Shown here: positions 26,161 through 34,794 of the stretch, one piece after another
Numbering within the stretch: the first letter of the stretch is position 1
Layout of the letters: the number at the start of each line of letters is the position of its first letter
Source: Moorena sp. SS36440bin_2
Lineage (GTDB): Bacteria; Cyanobacteriota; Cyanobacteriia; Cyanobacteriales; Coleofasciculaceae
Assembly (NCBI GenBank): GCA_011524395.1
Contig: WTKN01000120.1
Coordinates: 1 to 53,257 of the forward strand
Length of the DNA stretch: 53,257 bases
Direction of reading: 5' to 3'
Translations under genes and position numbers: made by a program
The notes under the pieces: generated by a model
The model's database searches: none
The model's input: the letters and a program-made list of their open reading frames with translations, nothing else
What the model was told of the DNA's origin: nothing

Positions 26161-26294
26161 AATTAGTGAACCTTTGCTCTCGGGTAGATTAGCCTTAAGA
26201 AGTAGTATTCAATTTAATCCTTATGCTAACTCATCCGTTCAGCCTTGAGCTTTCAGCTTGAGCTTTCATAGGTCATACTTCATACTTCAGGCTT

Positions 26295-26402
26295 AAAAAG
26301 CGGTTGATGCTTGAAAGTTTAAAGTTTAAAGTTTAAGGTTTAAAGTTGGAAGCCTTTGAAGCTCATCACAATTTTGGATCATTACCCATTACCGATTACC
26401 TG
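26295..26402 (+). repeat. Heptamer array AGTTTAA plus ACCCATT words
   Basis: Five period-7 units of AGTTTAA type (26307-26346) are followed at 26384-26401 by TTACCCATTACCGATTACC, the dispersed word family also seen near pth. The array lies between divergent promoters. Confidence 0.75.
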
Positions 26403-26443
26403 AGAAGGGATATGATCATCAGTCAACTGGATTTGAGATAACA

Positions 26444-27235
26444 ATGCCTCAGAATCGGATTATTACTCTGCTGAGTGATTTTGGCTTACAAGATGTTTAT
26501 GTGGGTGTGATGAAGGGTGTCATTGCCCAAGTTAACCCAACTTTGACTATAGTAGACCTGACTCACCAAATCCCCCCTCAAAACCTAGCCGCTGCTCGGT
26601 TTAATTTGATCAATGCCTATCCCTACTTTCCAGCTGGGACAGTTCATGTGGCGGTGGTTGATCCAGGAGTCGGCAGTCACCGCAGAGCGATCGCTATCCA
26701 ACTTTCACAGGGTTTCTTGGTTGGTCGAGATAATGGGCTATTCAGTGGAGTTTTGGAGCAATACCCAGTCATGGCAGCAGTTGAGCTAAGCAACTCAGCC
26801 TACTGGCGCACGATAAACCCTAGCACTACGTTTCATGGTCGAGATATCTTTGCTAGTGTTGGAGCTCACTTGGCTAGTGGCTTACCAATACAAAGCTTGG
26901 GAGAGGTAATTGAGCCAAACACTTTGGTAAGGCTAGATATACCAACAAAAACACTAACCGATGATGGGATGATTGGTTCTATCCAATATGTTGACCATTT
27001 TGGTAATTTAATCACCAATATCCCAGGAGCTGAGGTTGATGGCAAAACTTGGTCGGTTAAGATAAGCGATCGCATTATTCCCCATACTCAAACCTACAGC
27101 AATTGCCCACTTGGAGAGATCGTTGCCCTAATTGGTAGTCATGGTTGGGTGGAAATCGCTGTTAACGGTGGGAGTGCTAAGTCTCAATTACAGCTGGATT
27201 GGGGAGATACAGTGGAATTAAGCATTAAAAATTAG
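26444..27235 (+). CDS. SAM hydroxide adenosyltransferase (DUF62)
   Basis: Members of this family split S-adenosylmethionine into adenosine and methionine using an activated water or hydroxide. The 263-aa protein has the proposed Asp-Arg-His triad: Asp73 in VVDPGVGS, Arg80 seven residues later, and His131 in FHGRDIFA. It also has SDFGLQDVYVGVMKG near the start and YVDHFGNLITNI in the C-terminal barrel. No halide-binding loop of the fluorinase or chlorinase type is obvious, so a hydroxide-type enzyme fits best. It probably forms an operon with the DUF2301 gene 36 bp downstream. Confidence 0.9.
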   Translation: MPQNRIITLLSDFGLQDVYVGVMKGVIAQVNPTLTIVDLTHQIPPQNLAAARFNLINAYPYFPAGTVHVAVVDPGVGSHRRAIAIQLSQGFLVGRDNGLFSGVLEQYPVMAAVELSNSAYWRTINPSTTFHGRDIFASVGAHLASGLPIQSLGEVIEPNTLVRLDIPTKTLTDDGMIGSIQYVDHFGNLITNIPGAEVDGKTWSVKISDRIIPHTQTYSNCPLGEIVALIGSHGWVEIAVNGGSAKSQLQLDWGDTVELSIKN

Positions 27236-27271
27236 AATGTTCATTAGTACAGAGTTCCTTTCCAGGATATT

Positions 27272-27931
27272 ATGACCACATCACTACAACCGCCTGAACC
27301 GGTAGTTTACCAAGGTCAGTTTGGCGAATTTACCATTACCGAAAGCGATCGCATTGGGGTAGTTATCTACCGCGCTGGCTTAGTGGTAGCAGCCTTGAGC
27401 TTTGCGATCGCGAGTAATTTAATTCTATTGCGGGGAGCTAGCCCAAGTATTTTAAATGTCCTGACTCCTCTTTATGGCTTATTCTGCCTTGCCCTAGGGG
27501 TTAGCTTAGTCACCATTCATATTTATCTAGCTCCCCTGCACCGCCTACTACAAATCTTTTGGGGCATTGGTTGCATTTCCGCCATTGTACTGGCATTTTC
27601 CAGCAATGAGCCCCTTGCTCTATACATTTATAACCATCCTATTTCTCTATTCGGAATTGGTTTTACCTTTGCAGCGTTAACCGGAATTTATTTCAAGGAA
27701 GCATTTTGCTTTAATCGCTTGGAAACTAAATTCCTAACTCCCCTAGTTCCTATGCTGCTACTAGGACATATCGTGGGATTTTGGTCTACAGATTGGGAGA
27801 TGATTCTCCTAGGACTCTGGGCGGTTTTGTTTATGGTGTTTGCTCTGCGTAAAGTATTGCAACCGATTCCACCTGATATTGGTGATAAGTCGGTTTTTGA
27901 ATATCTCAAAAAGAAGCGTGTAGAAAATTAA
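27272..27931 (+). CDS. DUF2301 family membrane protein
   Basis: The 219-aa protein starts with a short soluble region (YQGQFGEFTITESDRIGVVIYRAG) and then has six or seven membrane helices, ending in a polar tail (FEYLKKKRVEN). The opening and the segment TFAALTGIYFKEAFCF are typical of the cyanobacterial DUF2301 family. Its function is unknown. It lies 36 bp after the SAM hydroxide adenosyltransferase gene on the same strand, suggesting co-transcription. Confidence 0.85.
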   Translation: MTTSLQPPEPVVYQGQFGEFTITESDRIGVVIYRAGLVVAALSFAIASNLILLRGASPSILNVLTPLYGLFCLALGVSLVTIHIYLAPLHRLLQIFWGIGCISAIVLAFSSNEPLALYIYNHPISLFGIGFTFAALTGIYFKEAFCFNRLETKFLTPLVPMLLLGHIVGFWSTDWEMILLGLWAVLFMVFALRKVLQPIPPDIGDKSVFEYLKKKRVEN

Positions 27932-28233
27932 TCAGCTACTACTCATTAGTCAATTACCAAAAAACAATACTATAAACGAAGGAAGCAAGGGGACTAACGA
28001 TCATCCTTTTTCAAAAAATCCGGACAGATGGGACTTTGATTGGTAAGTAGTAGAAACGTGAGATGCTCTAAACCTTATTAGTCATCAGTAATTATTAGTC
28101 ATCAGTTATTAGGTGACCACGGTTTTCTATACCGTAGACTATACCGTACATTAGTGAGCACAAAATAATTTATTTGTGCTCACTAATAACTAGTGACTAT
28201 TCACGAGATAATTTTTCATAAAAAGTCCCAATC
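27932..28233. other. Intergenic region with hairpin upstream of YdcF-like gene
   Basis: TTAGTGAGCACAAA (28151-28164) and TTTGTGCTCACTAA (28173-28186) form a perfect 14-bp stem with an 8-nt AT-rich loop, about 48 bases before the next gene. It could be a terminator for DUF2301 or an operator; no clear T-run follows. No gene lies here. Confidence 0.5.
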
Positions 28234-28881
28234 ATGCGTTTAGTATGTAGGCGAAAACAGTGGGGTTTAACGGTTAAAGGATGGTTTGTGAATATTTTTT
28301 TGATTATTACGTGTAGTCTCTTTATGTTAACTCATATCCACCCATTTTTGTCGATTAATTCGCCCATTAACGCTGATGCATTAGTAGTAGAAGGATGGCT
28401 ACCGGACTATGCCTTAAAAGGTGCCATGGAAGAATTTAATCGGGGTAATTATCAAAAATTAATCACCACTGGCCTTCCTCTGCGTAAAGGATATTATCTG
28501 TCAGAGTATAAAAGCTATGCTGAACTGACTGCCGCAACGTTTATCGCACTGGGTTTTGAGCCAAATAAATTAGTTGCTGTTCCAGCACCACATGTTACTG
28601 TCAATCGTACCTTAGCATCGGTTCAGGCCTTAAGGGAGTGGCTATTAACGTCTGATGAATCAATAAAATCTATTAATCTTTATTCGTTTGATGTTCATAC
28701 TCGCAGAAGTTGGATGCTATTTAAGCAAGTTCTTGCTCCTGAGATTAAAGTTGGAGCAATAGCCGCTAATTCCCTTGACTATGAACCAAAACAGTGGTGG
28801 GTTTCTAGTCAAGGAGTGCGGTCAATCATGTCTGAAACAATCGCTTATCTCTATGCTCACGTTGTAAGTTGGAAAGTGTAA
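28234..28881 (+). CDS. YdcF/ElyC-like DUF218 protein
   Basis: The 215-aa protein has one N-terminal membrane helix (about 17-36) and then the DUF218 opening ADALVVEGWLPDYALKGAMEEF. It continues with KLITTGLPL and a conserved-type TVNRTLASVQALREWL segment. DUF218 proteins (SanA, ElyC, YdcF) are linked to envelope or polysaccharide maintenance and some bind nucleotide-like ligands; the exact role here is unknown. It is probably anchored in the membrane with the domain outside. It stands alone, between DUF2301 and convergent pxcA. Confidence 0.75.
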   Translation: MRLVCRRKQWGLTVKGWFVNIFLIITCSLFMLTHIHPFLSINSPINADALVVEGWLPDYALKGAMEEFNRGNYQKLITTGLPLRKGYYLSEYKSYAELTAATFIALGFEPNKLVAVPAPHVTVNRTLASVQALREWLLTSDESIKSINLYSFDVHTRRSWMLFKQVLAPEIKVGAIAANSLDYEPKQWWVSSQGVRSIMSETIAYLYAHVVSWKV

Positions 28882-28919
28882 ACATCGGAAAAATTTATAT
28901 AATAGTTTTGAATTGGGTC

Positions 28920-28968
28920 AGGCAGTAGGGAATAGGGAACAGGGAATAGGGAACAGGGAATAGGTAAA
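28920..28968 (+). repeat. Heptamer array GGGAATA/GGGAACA
   Basis: Six period-7 units alternate between GGGAATA and GGGAACA. Its complement-like partner (GTTCCCT array) lies about 230 bp downstream inside the MITE-like element, so the two could pair in RNA. Confidence 0.8.
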
Positions 28969-28996
28969 ATAAACATTTCTTAAGCTTTAGTTTTAC

Positions 28997-29258
28997 GGCT
29001 ATAGTATTATGCTTATTCAATACTGTTTATCCTAAGTTTTAAGTTAAAAAATTATAAAGCTGATTGTACAAGCGTACCTAAGCGGTCTTTAGCTAAACCC
29101 CCATGAGTGACTGTATCAACACATAAAAATTATGCTCTTCATCTTCAATTAACAAAATTTTTGGAATACGGCCTCTTAGCACTATTCCCTGTTCCCTGTT
29201 CCCTGTTCCCTGTTCCCTCTTACAGACTGTTTATTTAGCATAAAAATACGGTATAGCC
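28997..29258. mobile_element. MITE-like element, copy 1
   Basis: The left end GGCTATAGTATTATGCTTA resembles the complement of the right end (TTTAGCATAAAAATACGGTATAGCC), giving imperfect terminal inverted repeats of about 25 bp around roughly 260 bp with no ORF. The right half matches a second element at 33047-33266: both contain AATTAACAAAA, then TAC-GCCTCTT, a short repeat array, then ACTGTT-ATTTAGCATAA. This copy carries a GTTCCCT heptamer array (about 29190-29218). It ends 4 bases before the pxcA stop codon. Mobility by a transposase acting in trans is inference. Confidence 0.55.
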
Positions 29259-29262
29259 ATTA

Positions 29263-30654
29263 TTATTCATTCATGGTGCGATAGGTAGCTACTGCTGAAG
29301 GAGATATCCGATTCAGATACCGGAAAATCCAATATTTTATCACTGAATCCAAGATAACTGGAAATGTGGCAATAAACAAAAATATAAACTCTCGACTTTC
29401 TGGTATTCCTAAATGTCGGGATAGGGCTTCTAGGATTATTTCCCAACCGTGGGGAGAGTGGAATCCTACAAAGATATCGGTAAACAAAATAATGATAAAC
29501 GCTTTGGCACTATCACTAAGCCCATAGATAATATCATCCATAAACGATTTTAAAATAATTACATCTCGCTTGCTGTTGATGATAACTAAGGCAAAAGCAA
29601 GTAGAGCTATAATGTCAGCGAAAATATTTTTAATGGCATTAGATCCTTGATTATGATAGTCTTCTGCCAGTTCGTTAGCTTTATGCTTAATCTCTTCTTC
29701 CATCTCCTCATCAGATAGTTTAGAAGTAAACCCCAGTAAGCTTCTAAAGTGGAGTTCTTCTTCAAATTTTTTTAACTCTACCAGAGCTTCTTCTTCCATC
29801 TCATAATTTAAAAAAATAGCTGATTCATTGTTACTTCTAAAGTGATCAACTATGGGACTAACTAGAAACGTTTTAGAAATTTGCTGAGTTAAAATAGGAA
29901 CAATAGTTAAAATTAGGATAAATTTAATAGAGATTACGGTTTTACGTTGAGACCGACGAAAGGTTTTGACAACTTTATCTTCAGCTCGTGGATCGAGTTC
30001 CTGTTGAATTCTTTTTACTGTTCCTACAATTGACCTAGGTAATACACCGGTTTTATCCGTTACTTTCTTGGAGTTAGCTCCTTGATTATTTCGAGATGAC
30101 TTGTTGTCTGATTCCAAATAAGCAGCTTCTCGAAGATTGGAATTTTGCTTGATAACCTGTCTTGGATTGGGGTTAGTAATCTGAGTATCTGGCTTTTGGT
30201 TTATGGGAATCAAGGCTGCGGTGTTTGTTTCTGGTTTTGGTGGCGCATACTTGTTGAGTATTTCATCAATAAAATTTAATTTTTCAATAATTATTGACTG
30301 CTGATCGCTGAGGTCGATGGATTCTGATAACTGAGAATTTTCCCTAGCTTGTTGTTGACTACTTTCAATAGGATTAGATCCGGTTAATTCAGAATTTGTT
30401 ATAACAGAACGACTGGTTTTAAATTCTACTAGTCTAAGGTTAATAGTTTTTATATATTTATTAATTTCTGCTTCAAAATAGGCAATGACGCTGTTACTAT
30501 ATTGACTGGTATCGGCGGAGATTTTTTGACCTCCAAAATATTCATCTTCAATTGCTTTAATTTTTAGTGCCGCTTTGTATGCCTGATCCAAGGCTCTCTC
30601 TGGTGTATTGAAGAACCATTGTCTAGCTGTGCGTAAGATAGTTTGAAGATTCAT
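29263..30654 (-). CDS. pxcA: Proton extrusion protein PxcA (CemA-like)
   Basis: PxcA is a plasma-membrane protein needed for light-induced proton release in cyanobacteria, and CemA is its plastid homologue. The 463-aa protein has an N-terminal soluble region starting QTILRTARQWFFNTPERALDQAYKAA-type sequence, a variable Gln/Asn/Ser-rich linker (about 100-210), and then the CemA domain with about four membrane helices (SIKFILILTIVPILTQQISK; IFADIIALLAFALVII; AFIIILFTDIFVGFHSPHGWE; FIFLFIATFPVILDSVIKYW). The FHSPHGWE and SAVATYRTMNE motifs are family hallmarks. I use the ATG at 30654; a TTG one codon upstream is possible. It is divergent from the UvrD-like gene, 89 bp apart. Confidence 0.95.
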   Translation of the reverse strand: MNLQTILRTARQWFFNTPERALDQAYKAALKIKAIEDEYFGGQKISADTSQYSNSVIAYFEAEINKYIKTINLRLVEFKTSRSVITNSELTGSNPIESSQQQARENSQLSESIDLSDQQSIIIEKLNFIDEILNKYAPPKPETNTAALIPINQKPDTQITNPNPRQVIKQNSNLREAAYLESDNKSSRNNQGANSKKVTDKTGVLPRSIVGTVKRIQQELDPRAEDKVVKTFRRSQRKTVISIKFILILTIVPILTQQISKTFLVSPIVDHFRSNNESAIFLNYEMEEEALVELKKFEEELHFRSLLGFTSKLSDEEMEEEIKHKANELAEDYHNQGSNAIKNIFADIIALLAFALVIINSKRDVIILKSFMDDIIYGLSDSAKAFIIILFTDIFVGFHSPHGWEIILEALSRHLGIPESREFIFLFIATFPVILDSVIKYWIFRYLNRISPSAVATYRTMNE

Positions 30655-30743
30655 CAAATCTTTAGGTTCATACTCTGAACATCTAAGGGGTGCATTCTTG
30701 CCCCTAATTATTCCTAGAACTATTACATCCTAGTTCCTGTGGT

Positions 30744-32969
30744 ATGATAACAAATTACCTAAAGAAAAATTTCGTGGTTCAAAATTCACTGTGGATCATT
30801 GGCTCAACTCGCACTGGCAAAACAACTCGCCTTGTGAGTCAGTTTTACCAATGGGTTGAAGGAGGACTGGATTGGTCAAACCCAAAGTCGAGTTCAAGAT
30901 ATCAAAGAACCCCCTCAAAAGCCCCAGGAATTTTAGTGTTTGCGGCTAATGACGATAATCGGCGTCAGTTGGCAGATCGCCTCACAGAGGTAATCCGGGG
31001 ACGGTATCCCATACTTTCCAAAACACCTTTAGGTTTTTTTCAAGATGAGGTAATGCTATTTTGGCCCTTGTTAATTGGGCGATTGGATATCAAAGCACAG
31101 TTTCCGTTGCGATTGCGTCCTGAAACTGAGCAGGACTTAGCCACCCAGCACTGGCGTACTGACCTGGATAATGATCTACTACAACTGCCAGGGGGGAATG
31201 ATTACACTAGAGTTCGTCGGCTCCTGGACTTGTTACAATTAGCCGCAGTGAGTGGGATACCTGTTGAAGACATTCCCCACATGTTAACGGTCGGGATTCC
31301 AGAGGAGGAAGGAAACCCGGAACTTTGGTCAACGGTGGGAAAGCTGTTGCTAGAGTGGCAAAGCTGGTGTCTAGAAAGGGGATTATTAACCTACGGGATT
31401 ATTGCTGAACTGTATTGGCGGTATTTGTTGCCAGACCCTACTTATCAGCAGTATTTGCAGCAGCGCTATCAGGCAGTGCTGGCGGATGATGTGGATGACT
31501 ATCCTGCGATCGCTCGGGATTTATTTGAGACTCTACTCAATCAAGGGGCTGTGGGAGCTTTTAGTTTTAATCCTAATGGACAGGTACGCTTGGGACTTAA
31601 TGCTGACCCGAATTATTTAGCGGATTTGGCATCCCGTTGCTTGGTCGAAATCTTACCGGATTTATCTATTGATGCAATGCCCGTTGAATTGGCAAACAAA
31701 GTAGTGGAATTAAGTAGTAATTCCATGTTTATTGAGGGTCTACCTGAATATATCCAATCGATTCAAACTACCTCCCGGGCTCAACTGTTGCAGCAAACGG
31801 CTGGGGTGATTAGTCAAGCGGTCAAGTCTGGGCAAGTGCAGCCTGGTGAAATAGCGATCATTGCTCCAGGTCTAGATGCGATCGCACGCTACACTTTAAC
31901 GGAAATCCTGACTAACTTTGGCATTGCTGTAGAACCCCTCAACGACCAGCGCCCATTAGTTAGCTCACCGATGGTTCAGGGACTACTAACCCTACTAGCC
32001 CTAGTGTATCCTGGCTTGGGACGGTTAGTGAATCGAGATGCGATCGCACAAATGCTGGTAGTACTCAGTAGCCAAGCACAAGTACAGGAGTTGAAGGGTG
32101 AAAGGTTGCCAGTTGTTGCTTCAAACCGGCAAGGTTCAAATCTGCAACCGGCAACCCTAATTGATCCTGTCCGTGCTGGTTTATTAGCGGATCACTGCTA
32201 TGCTCCTGATCCTGAGCAACCTCGCCTATTACCAGTGGAGTCGTTTCCTCGCTGGGATAGGTTAGGGCATCAGGCAACAACGGCCTACTCAGAGATTTTC
32301 CAATGGTTAGAACTACAGCGGGAGCAACAACAACAGGGTCTGATTCCTTCTTGCTTGGTAGTTTTCGACCGCGCTATTCAGAAATTTTTGTGGCATGGCT
32401 CTAATCTCGCCTATGAACAGCTAGCAGCACTGCGGGAACTGATGGAAACCGCTCAACACTACTGGGAAGTGAATGGACGCCTGGCAAAAGAGTTGAAGGT
32501 GAATGATTCGAGCCAAACGAACCAACAACCCTCTAACCGTCAGCGTTCCACCCAAACTATCGCCCAATTCATTCTGATGCTACGTCGTGGCACCGTTACT
32601 GCTAATCCCTATCCCGTCCGCCGCCTACCCACAGCTACTAATGCCGTCACCCTAGCTACTATTTTCCAATACCGTGCCGCTCGCCGCTGCCACCGTTGGC
32701 ACTTTTGGTTAGATGCAGGTTCTTCCCTCTGGCTCAGTGGTGGTGCAGCTACCCTTTTCGGAGCTCATCTTTTTCTAAAGGAATGGTCTGGACGTCCTTG
32801 GACAGAGGAAGATAAAGTCCAAGCTGATCAACAACGATTAGAGCGAATTTTGCGAGATTTATTCGGTAGAGTTACAGAGCGGGTTTACTTGTGTCATAGC
32901 GAATTAGCGGTTAGTGGCACAGAGCAGAATGGTCCGCTATTATCTTTGATACATACTGCTGTTTCTTGA
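30744..32969 (+). CDS. UvrD-like superfamily 1 protein with degenerate helicase motifs
   Basis: The 741-aa protein has the layout of UvrD/AddB-type SF1 enzymes. Walker A is intact (GSTRTGKTTRL, 20-30) and motif Ia is ILVFAANDDNRRQLADRL. Motif II reads VLADDVDDY where active helicases have DExQD, and the next motif (SFNPNGQVRLGLNADP) lacks the expected GDxxQSIY glutamine. The C-terminal part keeps UvrD-like folds (EIAIIAPGLDAIARYTLTEIL; ITNFGIAVE-like; PLVSSPMVQGLLTLLAL), but motifs V and VI are hard to find. I read it as a conserved cyanobacterial protein that binds ATP and perhaps DNA but may not unwind it. Its partner and role are unknown. It is divergent from pxcA. Confidence 0.7.
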   Translation: MITNYLKKNFVVQNSLWIIGSTRTGKTTRLVSQFYQWVEGGLDWSNPKSSSRYQRTPSKAPGILVFAANDDNRRQLADRLTEVIRGRYPILSKTPLGFFQDEVMLFWPLLIGRLDIKAQFPLRLRPETEQDLATQHWRTDLDNDLLQLPGGNDYTRVRRLLDLLQLAAVSGIPVEDIPHMLTVGIPEEEGNPELWSTVGKLLLEWQSWCLERGLLTYGIIAELYWRYLLPDPTYQQYLQQRYQAVLADDVDDYPAIARDLFETLLNQGAVGAFSFNPNGQVRLGLNADPNYLADLASRCLVEILPDLSIDAMPVELANKVVELSSNSMFIEGLPEYIQSIQTTSRAQLLQQTAGVISQAVKSGQVQPGEIAIIAPGLDAIARYTLTEILTNFGIAVEPLNDQRPLVSSPMVQGLLTLLALVYPGLGRLVNRDAIAQMLVVLSSQAQVQELKGERLPVVASNRQGSNLQPATLIDPVRAGLLADHCYAPDPEQPRLLPVESFPRWDRLGHQATTAYSEIFQWLELQREQQQQGLIPSCLVVFDRAIQKFLWHGSNLAYEQLAALRELMETAQHYWEVNGRLAKELKVNDSSQTNQQPSNRQRSTQTIAQFILMLRRGTVTANPYPVRRLPTATNAVTLATIFQYRAARRCHRWHFWLDAGSSLWLSGGAATLFGAHLFLKEWSGRPWTEEDKVQADQQRLERILRDLFGRVTERVYLCHSELAVSGTEQNGPLLSLIHTAVS

Positions 32970-33046
32970 CCATTCTACTGGCATATTTCTATTAGAAGTA
33001 TCTGGCATGTTTTAGTTCTATTTTTCCCAGCGCGAAGGGACAAGCT
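32970..33046. other. Short gene-free gap before MITE-like element copy 2
   Basis: The 300-bp stretch between the UvrD-like gene and the kinase gene is mostly taken up by the MITE-like element that follows. Nothing else is visible in this left part. Confidence 0.4.
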
Positions 33047-33266
33047 AGATCTTTTCCGTATTAATTTACGTATTAAAAATGGTTCTTCAGTACCTAGTAT
33101 GCTAAATTTACATTTAAAAAAAAACCAAAGCTTACTCTAGAAGGATTCTGAGGCTATTTAATTAACAAAAATTTCGCGCATACTGCCTCTTTCCACTGCT
33201 CCGAAGTCCCTGCTCCGAAGTCCCTTCCCTAAACTGTTAATTTAGCATAACAAGTACGGAAGAGCC
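33047..33266. mobile_element. MITE-like element, copy 2
   Basis: A left end near GATCTTTTCCGTATTAATTTACG resembles the complement of the right end TTTAGCATAACAAGTACGGAAGAGCC, so imperfect terminal inverted repeats enclose about 220 bp. The right half aligns with copy 1 at 28997-29258. Here the internal array is a 14-mer GCTCCGAAGTCCCT given twice (33199-33226) in place of the GTTCCCT heptamers. It ends 7 bases before the stop codon of the kinase gene, the same relation copy 1 has to pxcA. Confidence 0.5.
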
Positions 33267-33273
33267 TTAAAAA

Positions 33274-34467
33274 TTAAAAATCAAAGAACAAAGCGCAGAC
33301 AAATATCCACAACATCACGCTCACTGGTAAGCCAAAGAGAATCCCCACGATTGCCCAGCCTCTTTGGTGAGCTTTGAATTGTTCGATACTCCGCCACCGA
33401 CGACTTTTCCAAGCCCATTCATTGCCCTTGGCACCGAGGGCGATCGCCATAAACAAACCAACTTGAGGCACCCATGCTATCAGTCCAATCCAAACATTAT
33501 TCGTTATAGGCCAAAACCAAGGTATCAAAAAAGCCCCCCAGTTCCAGCCTTTGATTTCATCTGGTACGGGTACTCGATCATCCAATACACCCCCTTGACC
33601 TGAATCATTCACAAAGGTGGCTCGGGGGAGTTTGATCAGTTTGTTGGTTTTGGGAGTATTGAGTGTCATGCCCAACTCTAGGGCTAGAATTGCTTCAGAC
33701 GCACTTTTGAAGCGTTGCTCTGGAGCCGGTTCGGTCAGCTTCTGAATCCAGCTGATCAGGTTAGCACTGAGGTTGACTTGGTCTTTAAAGCAAATGCGCA
33801 AATTCCGCTGGGGCAAGTCAGCAGGTGCAGTCCCGGTGAGCAAATGAATCAACGTCGCCCCTAAGCCATACAAATCCGATGCTGGTACTGCCCTACCACC
33901 AAACTGTTCCATGGGCGCGTAACCATAGGTTCCCACTACCGTAAATGTAGCGCCCTCTTTAGACGCCCGATCCTGCACTGACCCGAAATCGATCACATAA
34001 ATCTGCCCATCATCCCTTAAAATTAGATTGCTAGGCTTAATATCTCGGTGCAGTACAGCTGGATTGAGCTGATGGAGAAATTCAAGAATTTTCAGCACAT
34101 CCACAGCGATTTGGCGCACTTCCCCTTCTGTAAATCGTTTACCTTGATTTAGTTGTTCCTTGAGGGAGGAGCCAGGGATATAGTTGTGTACCAAGCCAAA
34201 CCAGAGTACTCGGTCATCAATGTTAAAATAATCAAGATACTTGGGAATCCGGGGATGATTGAGCTGTTTAAGCACCTGTGCTTCTCGCTCAAAAAGTTTC
34301 AAATCGTCCCAATTAACGTCACCACCAAATGCCAGCAGTTTAACAACTACCAATTCTGGAGGTGACACTCCTATATCTTCAGCTAGCCAAGTTTGTCGTC
34401 CAGCATTATGTCCCAGTTGTTGCTTGAGTTGATAGCGCTCATGTAATATTTGTTCGGCTTCTAGCAT
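33274..34467 (-). CDS. Membrane-anchored Ser/Thr protein kinase (Hanks type)
   Basis: The N-terminal 270 residues form a Hanks-type kinase: VVVKLL with the ATP-anchoring Lys43, Glu61, HRDIKPSN with catalytic Asp142, IDFGS with Asp160, GTYGYAPMEQF in place of the APE motif, and SDLYGLGATL. The glycine loop (LGHNAGRQTWLAE) is poor in glycine, as often in the cyanobacterial branch. After a linker, the C-terminal 90 residues (GWNWGAFLIPWFWPITNNVW; NEWAWKSRRWRSIEQFKAHQ; GWAIVGILFGLPVSVMLWIF) carry about four membrane segments around a Trp/Arg-rich cytosolic loop. The kinase should be active and membrane bound. Its substrates are unknown. Confidence 0.9.
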   Translation of the reverse strand: MLEAEQILHERYQLKQQLGHNAGRQTWLAEDIGVSPPELVVVKLLAFGGDVNWDDLKLFEREAQVLKQLNHPRIPKYLDYFNIDDRVLWFGLVHNYIPGSSLKEQLNQGKRFTEGEVRQIAVDVLKILEFLHQLNPAVLHRDIKPSNLILRDDGQIYVIDFGSVQDRASKEGATFTVVGTYGYAPMEQFGGRAVPASDLYGLGATLIHLLTGTAPADLPQRNLRICFKDQVNLSANLISWIQKLTEPAPEQRFKSASEAILALELGMTLNTPKTNKLIKLPRATFVNDSGQGGVLDDRVPVPDEIKGWNWGAFLIPWFWPITNNVWIGLIAWVPQVGLFMAIALGAKGNEWAWKSRRWRSIEQFKAHQRGWAIVGILFGLPVSVMLWIFVCALFFDF

Positions 34468-34794
34468 CTCGGCTATATGTCCTCAGTGGCTCATCCATCC
34501 CATCACCGTGCTCGGTTAACTTCAAGTGAGATGGGTGGATGAAGGGCAAAGGGCAAAGGCTAAAGGGGTGGTTTAGATCATGATTTTTCTTACCAATCAG
34601 TTTGTCTTAGGAATCAAACCGATTTATCATTGACATTTTACCCCTCTAGCTTTAATATAGCCAGATTTTTCTGGGATGACAGGGATGATGACAAGTTTAT
34701 TCACTTGAAATTTGCGTTCCCGTAGCCACGACCGGGCGAGCATTGCTTTGTTCATCATCACCCATCCATAAAACTCTACACACTAGGCGTTAAC
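34468..34794. other. Intergenic region with GGGCAAA heptamers and imperfect inverted repeat
   Basis: GGGCAAA-type heptamers occur near 34541-34562. An imperfect inverted repeat (CATCCATCCCATC near 34487 against GATGGGTGGATG near 34527) lies just left of them. No gene is visible. Confidence 0.4.

Noticed and set aside
33199-33228. Small direct repeat as an attachment site
   Set aside because: No integrase, tRNA or matching site nearby; it fits better as the internal array of the MITE-like element.
28997-33266. The two MITE-like elements as ends of one composite transposon carrying pxcA and the UvrD-like gene
   Set aside because: No transposase lies between them, the elements are in the same orientation and diverged, and pxcA is a core gene.
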